In this document: one piece after another, positions 45,830 to 56,452 of the stretch
How the letters are laid out: each line of letters starts with the position of its first letter
Numbering within the stretch: position 1 is the first letter of the stretch
Assembly (NCBI RefSeq): GCF_019393635.1
Contig: NC_057861.1
Coordinates: 662,840,232-662,904,231, forward strand
Source: Dromiciops gliroides
Taxonomy: Eukaryota > Chordata > Mammalia > Microbiotheria > Microbiotheriidae
Reading direction: 5' to 3'
Length of the DNA: 64,000 nt
The notes under the pieces: generated by a model
The model's database searches: none
Seen by the model: only the letters and a program-made list of their open reading frames with translations
Told to the model about the DNA's origin: nothing
Translations under genes and position numbers: made by a program

Positions 45830-46435
45830 TGATTAATTAAATTTTATTGCATTCAACCCAATGCTCTAGCATATCAAGGTCACTTTGGATCATGAACACC
45901 ATCCAGTGAATTGTCTATCCCTCCCAGTTTCTTGCCACCTGTAAATTTTATGGGCATATCATCTATACCATAATCTAAATCATTGATTAAAAAATGTTGA
46001 ACAGTGAACCAAGAACAAATGCCTGGGACAGAATGCTGTGCCCTAGGGATGGAAAGAAAGGAGGCATTCTGCTAAATTAACTTTGAAACATTAATGACTT
46101 CTCTTTTATTCTGGTCATTTAAAGAGTTCCAAGTCCATCTCCTTCTATTATAATTTACTATATATGTTCTTCCATCTTTTCTACAAGAGTAGTATGAAAT
46201 ATTTTGACATTTTTTACACCAAAGCTTAGGTCAACTTTATTTACAATATTTCCCTGAAATATTGGTTGAATAACATTTTAAAAGGAAATAAATTTAGTCT
46301 GGCTTTTGATGAAGTTATCCTGGCTCAATGCAATCAGTGGTTTCTATTACAGATATTCACTAACTAGATCTTTAATGATCTAATATTGGGTTTTGCCAAG
46401 AAGTAAAGTTCATTGTATCACATTAACATTTTTTA
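45830..46435 (-). mobile_element. CR1/L3-like LINE, antisense
   Basis: Antisense CR1 landmarks in order: GAACACCATCCAGTGAATTGTC, TATCCCTCCCAGTTTCTTGCCACCTGTAAATTT, TCATTGATTAAAAAATGTTGAACAG, CTGTGCCCTAGGG, ATTAATGACTTCTCTTTTATTCTGGTCATTTAAAGAGTTCC, AGTCCATCTCCTTCTATTATAATTTA. Well recognisable though diverged. Confidence 0.8.
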
Positions 46436-46985
46436 AAAAGGAAAATATTTGCTTTTATTCACTCCTGGAGTACTTCTTACTTTCCTCATAATATTCCAAA
46501 TGTCATTAATGTTATCTTAGCAACCACATCTGCTGGTTGACTGCATCAAGTTATTTTACTTACAAATTCTTTTATCTTACTTTTCCTACTTACCTTTTCT
46601 TGCCAACTACTTCCTCACTTTATATATCTTTATATCTCACTTTATTTCTCTTTATATCCTCTTTAATCATGTTTCTTCTTCTCCAACTTCTCTTACAGAA
46701 ATTACCTGTACCCTATCACTTTTTGGCTGCCTGTTTTGTCTTAGATTCCCTTACAGGACAAGACTTTTTTCTTTCTCTTTGCATTTCTATCCTATCTTAG
46801 CTTAGTTCTTGGCACAGAGCAAATAAATACTTGTTGCCTTGCCTTACCAAGGACCTGAAGCTGACAAATATTCTACTTTTCCTTCTATTTTCTCCAAATT
46901 TGTCCAGTGTTTTCCTCTAAAATTTTAATTCTGTTCTTATTCACAAGTCCAACACCCTCCAAATCACAATCACATTTTTTTCTCC
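46436..46985. other. Intergenic DNA, weak LINE traces
   Basis: The segment 46800-46845 (TTAGTTCTTGGCACAGAGCAAATAAATACTTGTTG) looks like a LINE/MIR 3' end. No gene is seen. Confidence 0.45.
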
Positions 46986-46989
46986 TATT

Positions 46990-47871
46990 GAGTATTTTTT
47001 TGCTCAATCAATAAATATTTATTCTATCCACTATGTGCTAAACATTGTGCTAAGTGTTGAGGATTAGGGACCTTATTATTTAATTAGGAAGACAACATGC
47101 AAACAAATATATGCAAAACAAACTATGTGTACAATAAATAGGAAATAAATATCAGAAGGCAAGAGAATTAAGAGGTATTGGAAGAGTCTTCATGTAAAAG
47201 ATGGAATTTTAAATGGAATTGAAAGGAAGTCAGTATATGGATTTGAGGAGAAGGATAAGATGGGACTATAGTCAGAAAAAATGTCCAGCTCTGAGAAATG
47301 AAATGTATTGATAATGGTATAGCCAGGAGACTAATATCACTGGATTGAAGTGTACATGTCAGGGAGGAAGGAATACAAAGATGAAAAATGTAGGAGAGGG
47401 CTATGTTATAAAGTGCTTTGAATGACAAAAAGGACATTTTGTATTTAATCCTGGATGTGGTTTATTGAGTAGGGGAGAGATATGGTTGAGTGTGCACTTT
47501 AGAAAAATCATTTTGGTGGCTGAATAGAGATTTTCCAGAAAACTACTGCAATATTCTAGGTATGAGGTAAAAAAGCCTGCAATAGAGTAGTGACAGTGTC
47601 AGAGGAGAGAAAGGGGCATAGATATGAGAGATGTTGCATATGTGAAATACATACACCTTGCTGACATATTGGATTTGGGAAGTAAGAGAGAGTGAGGAGT
47701 TGAGGATAATTCCTGGGTTTTGAGCCTGTGGGACTGAGAGGAGGTAGTTTTTCTTTGTTTTTTGTTTGTTTTGGTTTGGTTTTTTTGGTTGGTTGGTTGT
47801 TTTTCAACAGTAATAAGGAAGATAGGTCAGAAGGTTTAAGGAAAAATAATGAGTTCTATTTTGAACATATT

Positions 47872-47911
<40 letters not shown>

Positions 47912-48165
47912 ACTGGATATCCATTTTGAGAAGTCTGAAAAACAATTGGGAATGGGAGATTAGAGGTCAGCAGAGGTTAGTATAAAATAGGAAGATTTGA
48001 GAATCATCAACGTAGAGATGGTAATCAAATTCATGGGAGCTGATGAGATCATTAGTGAAGTAGTGTAGAGGGGAAAGAGAAGAGGACCCAAGAGAGAACC
48101 TGGAGGGACATGTGTCATTAGAGAGAATGAGCTGGTGGAACATCCAGCAGAGAAAACTAAGAATT
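46990..48165 (-). mobile_element. L2 LINE, antisense, about 1.2 kb
   Basis: The plus strand begins with an L2-type 3' end (CAATCAATAAATATTTATTC, ACATTGTGCTAAGTGTTGAGG). It continues with the antisense ORF2 order: AAGTGCTTTGAATGACAAAAAGG, GTATTTAATCCTGGATGTGG, AGAGATATGGTTGAGTG, AATCATTTTGGTGGCTGAATAG, ACTACTGCAATATTCTAGG, TAATGAGTTCTATTTTGAACATATTGAG, AATCATCAACGTAGAGATGGTAATC, AGAGGGGAAAGAGAAGAGGACCC. One of the best L2 copies here, but non-coding. Confidence 0.82.
47874..47908. repeat. (GT)n microsatellite
   Basis: About 17 GT units inside the L2 copy, directly after ATTGAGTG. Confidence 0.97.
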
Positions 48166-48683
48166 CTCTAACCCTTTGTTCTACAACCTTAAGCCATATA
48201 ATATTGTTTGTCAGTTGTTTTGTGATTGGTTCCTATACCAAATCTGACAACTTTTGTGTGACCAGGGGTAAGTCATTTATTCTATCTGACCCTTATTTAA
48301 CTCATAAAATGAAGATAACAATACTTAAGGAACTTGCCTTGAAGAGTTGTAAGATTCAAAAAAGTTATGTTTTTTCATAAACCCTTATATTGCTTTCCAA
48401 ATATCAATAATCATCATCACCAGGAGGAGCAGTAGAAATATTTTTGTTGCCACTATTTGTTTCCTTCACCCACAAATATAAAACAGTGTGATGTGAAATG
48501 GGTAAAGCTGACATAAAAATTTCAAGCTAAATAGACTATTTATTACTAAATAATATTTGAAAACCTTTTATATGTTTGCTGGTTAGAGTTGAGTAAACTC
48601 ATGAGATTTAAGTTTTATTTTGAGCTAAAATGCATGTGATCTGTAGCTAAATCCTCAGTGATTCTTGTGTCAAGATAATGGAA
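48166..48683. other. Intergenic DNA, no gene seen
   Basis: MIR-like words near 48265-48330 (GGGGTAAGTCATTTATTCTATC, AACTCATAAAATGAAGATAACAATAC); otherwise unassigned. Confidence 0.45.
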
Positions 48684-49255
48684 TGTGGTAGATGAGGAGA
48701 TTTAGCAGATACTCAGGGGCCCACCTGGAGATTGATTTAAACTGATTGAATTGGACTGCTGACTGGCTTACTTCTAGTTAACTAGATTGTAACCACATTT
48801 GGCTAGTATTTAAGAGGGTACTTAAGAGGGTATTGTTCTCAGAAGCTTAAAAACTTTGACCTTTACATGGAGAACACCTTCAGGTCCAGTGAACCAATGA
48901 ATTTGAATGACACTAGCCAATCAGCTTGAAGAACCTCCCATTTCTGGGAAGGGAACATGAAGGAGGAAGCAGATGCTGGCGAGAGAGTGCTTCCTCTTTT
49001 GGTTCCTGACCTTGCCATGGTGGATCGGATGATGAGGTCTCTTAGAAATAGTTTGATTTTTACCTTTCTCCCTGATCCTAATGCTCTTTAATAAATACTT
49101 AAATACTTAAATACTCTTGCTAAAGCTTATAATTTATTGGCAACCACTCATTAGATTTTAGATAATGTAACAATATATTTTTTTTTTTGCAGGCAACGGG
49201 GGTAAAGTGACTTGCCCACGGTCACACAGCTAGTAAGTGTCAATGTAACAATATT
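48684..49255 (+). mobile_element. Solo LTR, sense (family of 7.1 kb)
   Basis: Begins TGTGGTAGATGAGGAGATTT. It has CCAAT-type boxes (AACCAATGAATT, GCCAATCAGC), a possible TATA-like ATTTAAGAGGG pair at 48808-48832, AATAAA in CTTTAATAAATACTT, and ends near GATAATGTAACA. The R-U5 part (TTATAATTTATTGGCAACCA, CTCATTAGATTTTAG) matches the antisense LTR at 7.09-7.79 kb. A 65-bp SINE stub splits its 3' edge. No internal retroviral genes remain. Confidence 0.75.
49177..49241 (-). mobile_element. SINE stub, 65 bp, antisense
   Basis: Poly(T), GCAGGCAACGGGGGTAAAGTGACTTGCCC..., TCACACAGCTAGTAAGTGTC: only the 3' third of the SINE. The exact 13-bp duplication AATGTAACAATAT is at 49164-49176 and 49242-49254, so it is a genuine 5'-truncated insertion rather than a deletion product. 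Confidence 0.94.
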
Positions 49256-49554
49256 TTAACTGACTAGGGCTAATTTGGGTGGACTAATCTGACAGGGGTA
49301 CTTAATCTGGGGAATTTTGACTGTTTGCCTATCTGACTGCTATTAATTTAATATGGGCCATTTAAAAGGTTCGACCATACTTGCTCCTCCCAAATTGATA
49401 AGCAAAAGATTAAGAAGCCTCTTCCATTTTAACAGCAGAGGGGTTATTTATGAGATACAATTTAAAATTAAGAATACAGGGAAAATAAAATGTACAACTT
49501 GACTGCTTTCTGGTGTGTCTCTGCCGTACCTGGAACTTTTTTTTTCCTCCTTGT

Positions 49555-50345
49555 GCATACCAAGGGACCTTCTTCTAGTGTTCCCCTCACTGAAAAGCCC
49601 CCCTGCTCCATACTCTTTCTCTGGAGTCTTTCTCTTGTCCTAATCTTCCAGTCTCGCCTCTTCTTGCCCCTAGTCCTTTGGTGCTCCCTGGGTCTTTGCT
49701 CTTAGATTTTTCTCTCGACCCCCCTGAAAAGCCCCTAAGCGTCCTCACCTCTGTTACCAACCCCTTGGCGTCTCTAGTGTCCCTTTCCAGCCTTCTGGCA
49801 TTCTTCTACCTTGCTCTTAGCCTTTTATCTGCTTCAGTCAGCCCCTCTCTTTACATATCCTGTCTCCTTAGCGTCCTTCTAGTAGCCCCCATTCTGTCCC
49901 TTCCTCTTAATCTTCCAGCCTTTCCCTTGCTCCTAGTCCTTTGGCGTTTTCCCTCACTCACTAACTCCCCGGTATATATCTTCCTTCTCCCCTATGACAC
50001 TCAGGCTCCCTACGTCCCCCCACACACCAAGCTAATCCGCTGGCTGCCCTAGCCCAGTGGCAAGGGTGGGGGGAGGGGACACTTGAGTGTCACATGCCAC
50101 CACACCCAGGGCTCCAGGGTCCCGTGTTCCCTGCTGTGTGCCCAGGGACCTCTTTACAGGCTATACCAGAGGCTGTCCTGGATGAGCCAGGTATCTCTGG
50201 GATAGATCCTCTCAGGGCAGAGGGAGCTGGAGCCTTTTCCCCAGCCATCTGACCTGGCCTCTGGTACAACTCACAGGGCTTTTTGGTTCCACTGAAGCTA
50301 CAGAAAAGACCCTGAGGGCCCAGGGCTTTCTAATTTCTGCCCAAA
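49555..50345. other. GC-rich, pyrimidine-biased tract with imperfect duplication
   Basis: GC and CpG content rise sharply over about 800 bp (CTCGCC, TGGCGT, TAGCGT, CCCGGT, CTACGT). Phrases recur about 263-267 bp apart: TAATCTTCCAG at 49641 and 49908, CCTAGTCCTTTGG at 49669 and 49932. The plus strand has a 124-codon Leu/Pro/Ser-rich ORF (49678-50052) without recognisable similarity; I do not call it a gene. It could be the U3 of an antisense LTR whose reverse would start TGTGGAAATTTATTTTGATT near 50376. Confidence 0.55.
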
Positions 50346-50376
50346 GGTAGGGTCCCCAAATCAAAATAAATTTCCA

Positions 50377-50920
50377 CAATAGTATAGCTAGAATTTTAGC
50401 CTCTTACATTCTTTAAAATGTTTATGTTACATAGAGTTTTGGTAGAACTTGTCAGTATTAGGTTAAGCTCCCCCCCAAGTGTTTATTAAGTTAATAATTA
50501 ATACTTTAATACTTCATTTGACATCTTTTCAGATTAGACCAAATAGCTAGAGTTACTGTCATTCACTCAATTAGTTACTTATATATTCAAATAGAGCAAA
50601 AATAAGTAGACTTGTTACATTTGATGCCATAGGGTAAAACTAGTAGCATCGGATAGTAATTGTAGAGAAGCAATTTTCTGCCCAACGTAAGGGAAAACTT
50701 CCTAAGATTTAGAGACATAAAAGAATAAATGAAAAAGCTCAGGAAGTAGCAGGTCCCCATTGCTGGGGATATTCATGAGGAGTCTGGGTGACTACATTTA
50801 GGAGAAATTATAGAAAATAATTCCATTTTGGGGTGTGGGTTGGAATATATGTCTTTTCAAATACCTTTCAACTCTGAAATCCTGTTATACAATAAGTGTC
50901 TGAAGAAAATTTTGTTTTGT
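50377..50920. other. Intergenic DNA, no gene seen
   Basis: Short words near 50755-50790 (CCCCATTGCTGGGGATATTC) look LINE/SINE-derived, but nothing is firm. Confidence 0.45.
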
Positions 50921-50928
50921 TAAGGCAT

Positions 50929-51083
50929 TCTTTTTTTTTTTTTTTTTAGTGAGGCAATTGGGGTTAAGTGACTTGCCCCGGGTCACACAGCTAGTAAGTG
51001 TTAAGTGTCTGAGGCCGGATTTGAACTCAGGTACTCCTGACTCCAGGGCTGGTGTTCTATCCACTGCTCCATCTAGCTGCCCC
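50929..51083 (-). mobile_element. tRNA-derived SINE, antisense, young
   Basis: Poly(T), AGTGAGGCAATTGGGGTTAA, GGTCACACAGCTAGTAAG, CATCTAGCTGCCCC. The flanks AAGGCATTCTTTT (from 50922) and AAGGCATACTTTT (from 51084) match at 12 of 13 positions. Close to consensus. Confidence 0.95.
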
Positions 51084-51283
51084 AAGGCATACTTTTAAAA
51101 TTTAGACTCTGACTTTTCAATTATATACACACAAATATGTGTGTATATGTATTCTGTATTTTAAAATTCTAAATGTAGGTTCTAATCTTATAATTTATAG
51201 TTATAGAGAACTTATATATGTGCCATCATAATAACATATAGTTATCATAACTTCTCATACATATAGCATATATCTTATAAATA

Positions 51284-51285
<2 letters not shown>

Positions 51286-51327
<42 letters not shown>
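51286..51327. repeat. (TA)n microsatellite
   Basis: About 20 uninterrupted TA units. Confidence 0.97.
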
Positions 51328-51330
<3 letters not shown>

Positions 51331-51339
51331 AATTGATGG

Positions 51340-51647
51340 TAATTTCAGAGGAAAGGAGCTAACGATAAGGGCAACAAGAAAAATCTTCTTGCCAAAGGAA
51401 GGATATTTGGGCTCATATTTAAAGGAAGCCATGGAAACCAGGTGTTAGAAGCACAGGGAGTGAACATTCTAGACATGAAGTTCAGCTAATGAAAATGAAT
51501 GGAGTGAGGAGATGAAACATCTTATCCAGGAACAGCAATGAGGCTGGTATTACTAGAAAATAGATTAAGTAGAAGGAAATATAAGCAGACTGGGAAAGTG
51601 AATGGGGTGAGGTTATGAAGGGCTCTGAAAGCCAAAGAGATGATTTT

Positions 51648-51712
<65 letters not shown>

Positions 51713-52035
51713 TCTAATTGTGGACCAGAAGAATTTATTAAATAGGGGCAGAAAGGATAGTGACGTGGTCAGATTATTACATGACCCTTTAGGAAGATCA
51801 ATTTGATAGCTGAGTGCAGGATGGATGCCACTAAGGAGAGAATTGAGACACATATACATTTGATTTTATGAATGTAGAATCAATAGAATTCAGCAAGAGA
51901 TTAGATACTGAACAGGTGAAAGAGAATGAAGAGTCAAGGATGACACCTAGGTTGTGAATCTGGTTGACTGGCATGATGATGGTACCCCCCCCCCAGTGAC
52001 AGGAAAGTTGAGAATAGACAAAGATTGTCAGGGGA
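51340..52035 (-). mobile_element. L2 LINE, antisense, left piece
   Basis: Same order as 46990-48165: GGGGTGAGGTTATGAAGGGC, AGTGACGTGGTCAGATTATT, AAGATCAATTTGATAGCTG, GGATGACACCTAGGTTGTGAATCTGG. It holds a long TG array. It breaks off at a CR1-like fragment and resumes at 52325. Confidence 0.8.
51649..51711. repeat. (GT)31 microsatellite
   Basis: About 31 uninterrupted GT units inside the L2 copy. Confidence 0.98.
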
Positions 52036-52324
52036 TGGGGCCCCATCCATTTTTACACAATGTTCTCACACCCATATTCTTTACCTTGCCCTCCCCCACC
52101 TTTCAGAGAATCACATAATTTAATACCTGGAAGGCTCCTCAATGCCTACCTAGAATAGCTAATATATTAAAGAATCACCACTACATTATAGCAGGCTAGT
52201 GGTTGTCCAGCTCCTGCTGGAAGACCTTCTTAGAGAGAAAATTCACCACCTTTTAAGGCAAGCCATTCCACTTTGGGTGTTACTATTGTGAATTTGCTCT
52301 GTACACCTCTCTCACATCATCAGA
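52036..52324 (-). mobile_element. CR1-like fragment inside L2, antisense
   Basis: Shares CATTTTTACACAATGTTCTCA, TTGCCCTCCCCCACC, AGAATCACATAATTTAATACCTGG, AATAGCTAATATAT, CACCACTACATTATAG, GGCTAGTGGTTGTCCAGCTCCTG and TTACTATTGTGAA with the copy at 55.4 and 56.45 kb. L2 sequence lies on both sides. Confidence 0.75.
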
Positions 52325-52840
52325 AAGATATTAAATTCACTATTAGACATGTTGAATTTGATGTCTGCCGAGGATCCTGTTTGAAATGCCAAATAGGCAG
52401 TTGGACATGTGACTCTGGAGGTTAAGAGAGAGGTTAGGACTATATATGTAGATCTGATATTCAGCAGCAGAGAGATAATAATTGAATCTATAAAAGCTGA
52501 TGAGAATGTCAAGCAATATAATATTGAGAGAGAAGATAGCCCAGAACAGAGCCTTGGGGGATACCCATGGTGAGTGGGCATGACCTAAATGAACATCCAG
52601 CAACGGTGACTCAGAAGGGACAATCAGCCAGGTAGGAAGAGAAATTGGGTAGACAGTTTTACAAACACATACAGAGAAGATATTTTCAGAGAGAGAAGAG
52701 AGAGGGTAATGGACATATTCAGAGAGGTCAAGAAAGATGAAGAATTACCAAAGTTCATTGGAATTGGGAATTAAATTATTGGTAACTTTAGAGAGAGCAG
52801 GAGATGGTGAATTATATATTCTGTAAGTTTTTCTACTAGA
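52325..52840 (-). mobile_element. L2 LINE, antisense, right piece
   Basis: Continues the left piece: TAGACATGTTGAATTTGATGTC, TAGGCAGTTGGACATGTGAC, AGAAGATAGCCCAGAACAGAGCCTTGGGGGATACCC, GAGAGGTCAAGAAAGATGAAG. Order and spacing agree with antisense L2 ORF2. Confidence 0.82.
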
Positions 52841-54469
52841 AAAATAGTTACCACAGTAGGAGCCCCTCTGGGTCCACTTTGCCAACTCACATTCTAACTG
52901 CTTTGCTCCATCCCCAGAAGGAAGCTGATTTCTTCTTTACTGAGGGTCCTAAGGTTAAACCTGAGGAGTTATGGTTTTTAGAACTATTATTCATGAGTTT
53001 CTACCAACTGCACTTCCCACTGATTGACAGTCAGTAGGCTCAATTAGATTTTAGAACGAATATTTATTAATGTTGTATAGTAAAAACTGTTGTAACAAAA
53101 CATTACCTGCAAAACTTTAGGGAGCTTTCTCTCACAAGTACCTAAAGTATGCAGAAAGTGTATGGCTTTAAGCTTGCTTAGAGTAAAAGGGGAGTGAAAT
53201 GTTTGAGAATAAATATGGTTAAAGGGAAAATATAGCTCCTGGCTACTGAAGATCCTTCCTTGAGTTCACATTTCAACTCAGTAGCATTGTCTCTGCCATG
53301 AAGGGTCACACTATCTGAAGCTGCATTCATTTATGTTTGTACTTGTCCTCAGTATATTTCTTCCTGCTGTGGGTTGCATGTATTATATCCTAGTGGTCAG
53401 TCTCCCAAACGACATGGGCATTATATCTGTGGTGGGAAGGGGGAGAGGATTTTACCAGTCTGCCTTCTGGTACAGGCTGAAAGGGTATGCTTCATTAAGG
53501 CATTCCCAAGCTCTGCTACTACTAGTCCAATTGCTTCCAGAATACATTCAGTTAAAATTCTTCCAACTATTTAGAGCTCCCAAGTGTATGTTTAGCTAAT
53601 TTGGTTAATCAGTCAAAATTTTTACTCTCTGATCCAAATTCCTATTCACATCTTATAAAGAGATCATGGGATTTAAGCCACTTCTTTACCAACACATTTA
53701 AAACTTCATCAGTAAGACTCCACCCTGTAGCTTTATATTTCATTTATAATCAAACCATTTGGGGTGGGGTTGGATAACCACCTTTACACCATCAAGGTGA
53801 ACCAAAGAAAAGAAATGTACAAAAATAGAATCAACGTGAAGTAACTGTTTTTCCCCTGCTTTCAGTTAATGCAATATATAACTTCACAAAGTCCAATGCT
53901 ATTTATTGTATTTTTTCCATCAGGAATTCCTCAGTAGAGTTGACAAGGTTTTGATCATTTTTTTCCCAAATCTATTTTAGAAGTCTATTGTCAATTGTGT
54001 CCTGATTGTATGACTAACTTTCCCGCTAAGTTAGTGAGGCTTTATTTTTTCTTCTTTTACCATATTTTGGTGTAAGCTTTGTTTGTCATATGAAGTTTTA
54101 AAGCTATTAATTATGAATTTTAAAAGAAAGAAACTAGGATTGAATTTTGATTGTTCACTGAAGATTTCAAAAATCCTACAGAGTAGCTTTTCTCTTGACT
54201 GAGGCTTTACCACAAATAAACAACTCCATTAAAATGATGTGAATCTTGCAACTTAAAAAATAAAATCATCTAGTGAGGATATGACTGTTTTTATGATAGT
54301 TGTTATGATAGTATTATGATAGCTGATTCTTTTAAAAGTCACTAAAATATTTTGGAGTACAGTAAATCGATCAGAGCTTCTTAAATTTTTTTCACTAACA
54401 ACTCCTTTTTCCCCCCAAAATTTCATGTGACTCTGGGTATATGAGTATATAAAAGATGTAGATAGACAC
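52841..54469. other. Intergenic DNA, no gene seen
   Basis: ORFs at 53333-53599 and 53374-53574 have no recognisable similarity. The part 52860-53600 could be old LTR sequence, but I found no ends. Confidence 0.4.
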
Positions 54470-54622
54470 ATACATATATAGATATATACCTATACATACA
54501 TACCTATGTATATGTATGTGTATGTACATATACATATACATACATATATATGTGTGTATGTGTGTACATATATATGTGTATGTGTGTACATATATATATA
54601 TAATATATACACACACACAGAT
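54470..54622. repeat. Compound TA/CA/TG tract
   Basis: Mixed TACATA, TATG, GTGTATGTG, TATATA and CACACA units over about 150 bp. Overlapping Tyr/Ile/His-rich ORFs on both strands are artefacts. Confidence 0.93.
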
Positions 54623-54734
54623 ATATATAAAGGATACAGTTCTTTATTGTTGCCAAATCTTTTAGAGGCCTCCACATGTCAGTTATACTTAGTTACATGA
54701 CCCCGTATGGGGTTACCATCAACAGTTTAAAAAG

Positions 54735-54985
54735 CTTTGGGACAGAACACTGGGTCTAGTGTCAGGAAGACTTAAGTTCAAATCTGGCCTTAGACACTTA
54801 CTAGCTGTGTGACTCAGGGCAAGTCACTTAACCGTGTTTCCCTCAGTTTCCTCATTTGTAAAATAAGGTGGAGAAGGAAATGGGAAGCCATTCCATTATC
54901 TTTGCCAAGAAAACCCCAAATGGGGTCAAAAAGAGTCAGATATAACAGTAATGACTGAACAACAACAACAAAAATATTTTTGTGG
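54735..54985 (+). mobile_element. Composite SINE (MAR1-like), well preserved
   Basis: TAAGTTCAAATCTGGCCTTAG, TGTGTGACTCAGGGCAAGTC, TTTCCTCATTTGTAAAATAAGG, GAGAAGGAAATGGGAAGCC, TTTGCCAAGAAAACCCCAAA, TGGGGTCAAAAAGAGTCAGA, ending in ACAACAACAACA. The reference copy for this family in the window. Confidence 0.9.
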
Positions 54986-55404
54986 AAATATTTGACTTAC
55001 TGATTAATTTGCTTTCGAATAGTAGGGTTCAATTAAAAAAAATAAAAAGCAAGTGAATGATGATCATTTAACACAAGTAGATGTCTGTCTGTGAAAGTAT
55101 TGACATTTTACTTCCAGGTTTGGGAACATTTCAATTTTGATTAATTTTCCCTTAATAGATGGATGTGTTTTGAAATTAATGAGTTGTCTAGGAGATATAA
55201 AATATCTTACTTATGTGTAGATACCAAAGAGACATGTAAATGTTTGTTTCTCTCCTAAAACACCTGATTTTAACAGGTAATATTTCAGAGACTAGAATTG
55301 ATTACAGGGATAGTAAATGTTGAAAAGCCATAATCAGAAATGGTCAGAACCGGGGCTCTGGGCCTTGGTAGGTAATCTTTCATCTTAGCTAGCCTAGAAT
55401 TAGG
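54986..55404. other. Intergenic DNA, no gene seen
   Basis: Unassigned AT-rich sequence. Confidence 0.45.
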
Positions 55405-55544
55405 CCCCTGAATTCCTGGCCATTCATTTTTACATAATGTCCATACCTTTTCTCCTGCCCTCCCCTTACCTATCACAGAATCACAGAATTTATGACTTGG
55501 AAAGTTTTTCAGTGCCCATCTAGGACAGCTAATATATGAAATAA
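55405..55544 (-). mobile_element. CR1-like LINE, antisense, left piece
   Basis: Parallels 52045-52175 (CATTCATTTTTACATAATGTCC, CCTGCCCTCCCCTTACC, AGAATCACAGAATTTATGACTTGG, GACAGCTAATATAT). It breaks off at about 55540 and resumes at 56453. Confidence 0.75.
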
Positions 55545-56452
55545 TGTGAAGATAATTTTGATATCCTTACTCAATTTAATCAACATTTACTCAATGCATT
55601 GGGGTTTGATGAGTATCAATGATTGTATTAGTGAATTAAGCAAAATAAGATTAATTTTGAGTTACGTTAGTAAACACTGTTAGGATAAGAGTTATGATTG
55701 ATTAATCCACCATGTAGTGATGATTATTTTAATTGTATTTGATTTCATCAACTAGATTTTTTAGGTCTGCTTTAGGAATTTAATTCCTGTACTAACTACC
55801 CCCAGCCGATTCCAACACCACCTTCCCCGCCAAGGGTAGTCCTTGAAATAAGGTACATTGCTCCAAGTGTAATACTTGAAATTGTGTTCTCTTGCCACTC
55901 CACTCCTGTGAATTACTACCCCCCCACACTCCCAAGTGACCTTTGCTTCAAAACCACAACTTCCTAGGATACTGTTCTTCAAACACCAGGGCCTTGTGAC
56001 TTTTGGAAGGCCCTGAGATTTTGCTGACTGTGTCGTATGACCTTTGGAAAGCTCCTGTTGAGATGAACTGTGGAAGGCTCAAGACCTTGCTGGCAATGTC
56101 TCATGATCCACTGTGGAAGGTCTCTCCACCTGTGGAAATTCTGATGACTCAACTTTGGTGATTGGTTGACATTTCCATTAGCCAATCATAGGATTTCCCC
56201 ACTTCTGTAATGGACCAAACATGGAATTGTAGTACCTCATTCTATTTGGGTGACAAACTCAATGACTATAAAATAAATTTTTCCTCCCTGACCATGAGGA
56301 AGGCATTATACCTAAATAATTAGGGGCTGGTAGGCCCATAAATAGGTTGATAATACTAGGATAATAGGGTCCTACTAGGCTCCCTAATAGATTGATAATA
56401 CTAGGATCTGTTTCAGAGACTTTTGTCATATAATGAAATTTTGTGGCCCACA
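55545..56452 (+). mobile_element. Candidate solo LTR inside CR1-like copy
   Basis: It starts TGTGAAGATAATTTTGATAT and ends TTTTGTGGCCCACA. It has CCAAT-type boxes (AGCCAATCATAGG at about 56181), and TATAAAATAAA at 56267-56277 supplies AATAAA about 180 nt before the end. The U5-like part has an internal repeat (GTTGATAATACTAGGAT at 56346, ATTGATAATACTAGGAT at 56391). No duplication was found at the ends, so limits are approximate. Confidence 0.55.

Noticed and set aside
49678..50052. A 124-codon leucine/proline-rich ORF in a GC-rich tract
   Set aside because: No recognisable domain; the tract is low in stop codons because of composition and looks LTR-like. Reported as a tract, not as a gene.
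52861..53600. Possible host exons or LTR at 52.9-53.6 kb
   Set aside because: No splice-bounded coding segment, no TG...CA ends and no recognisable protein in any frame.
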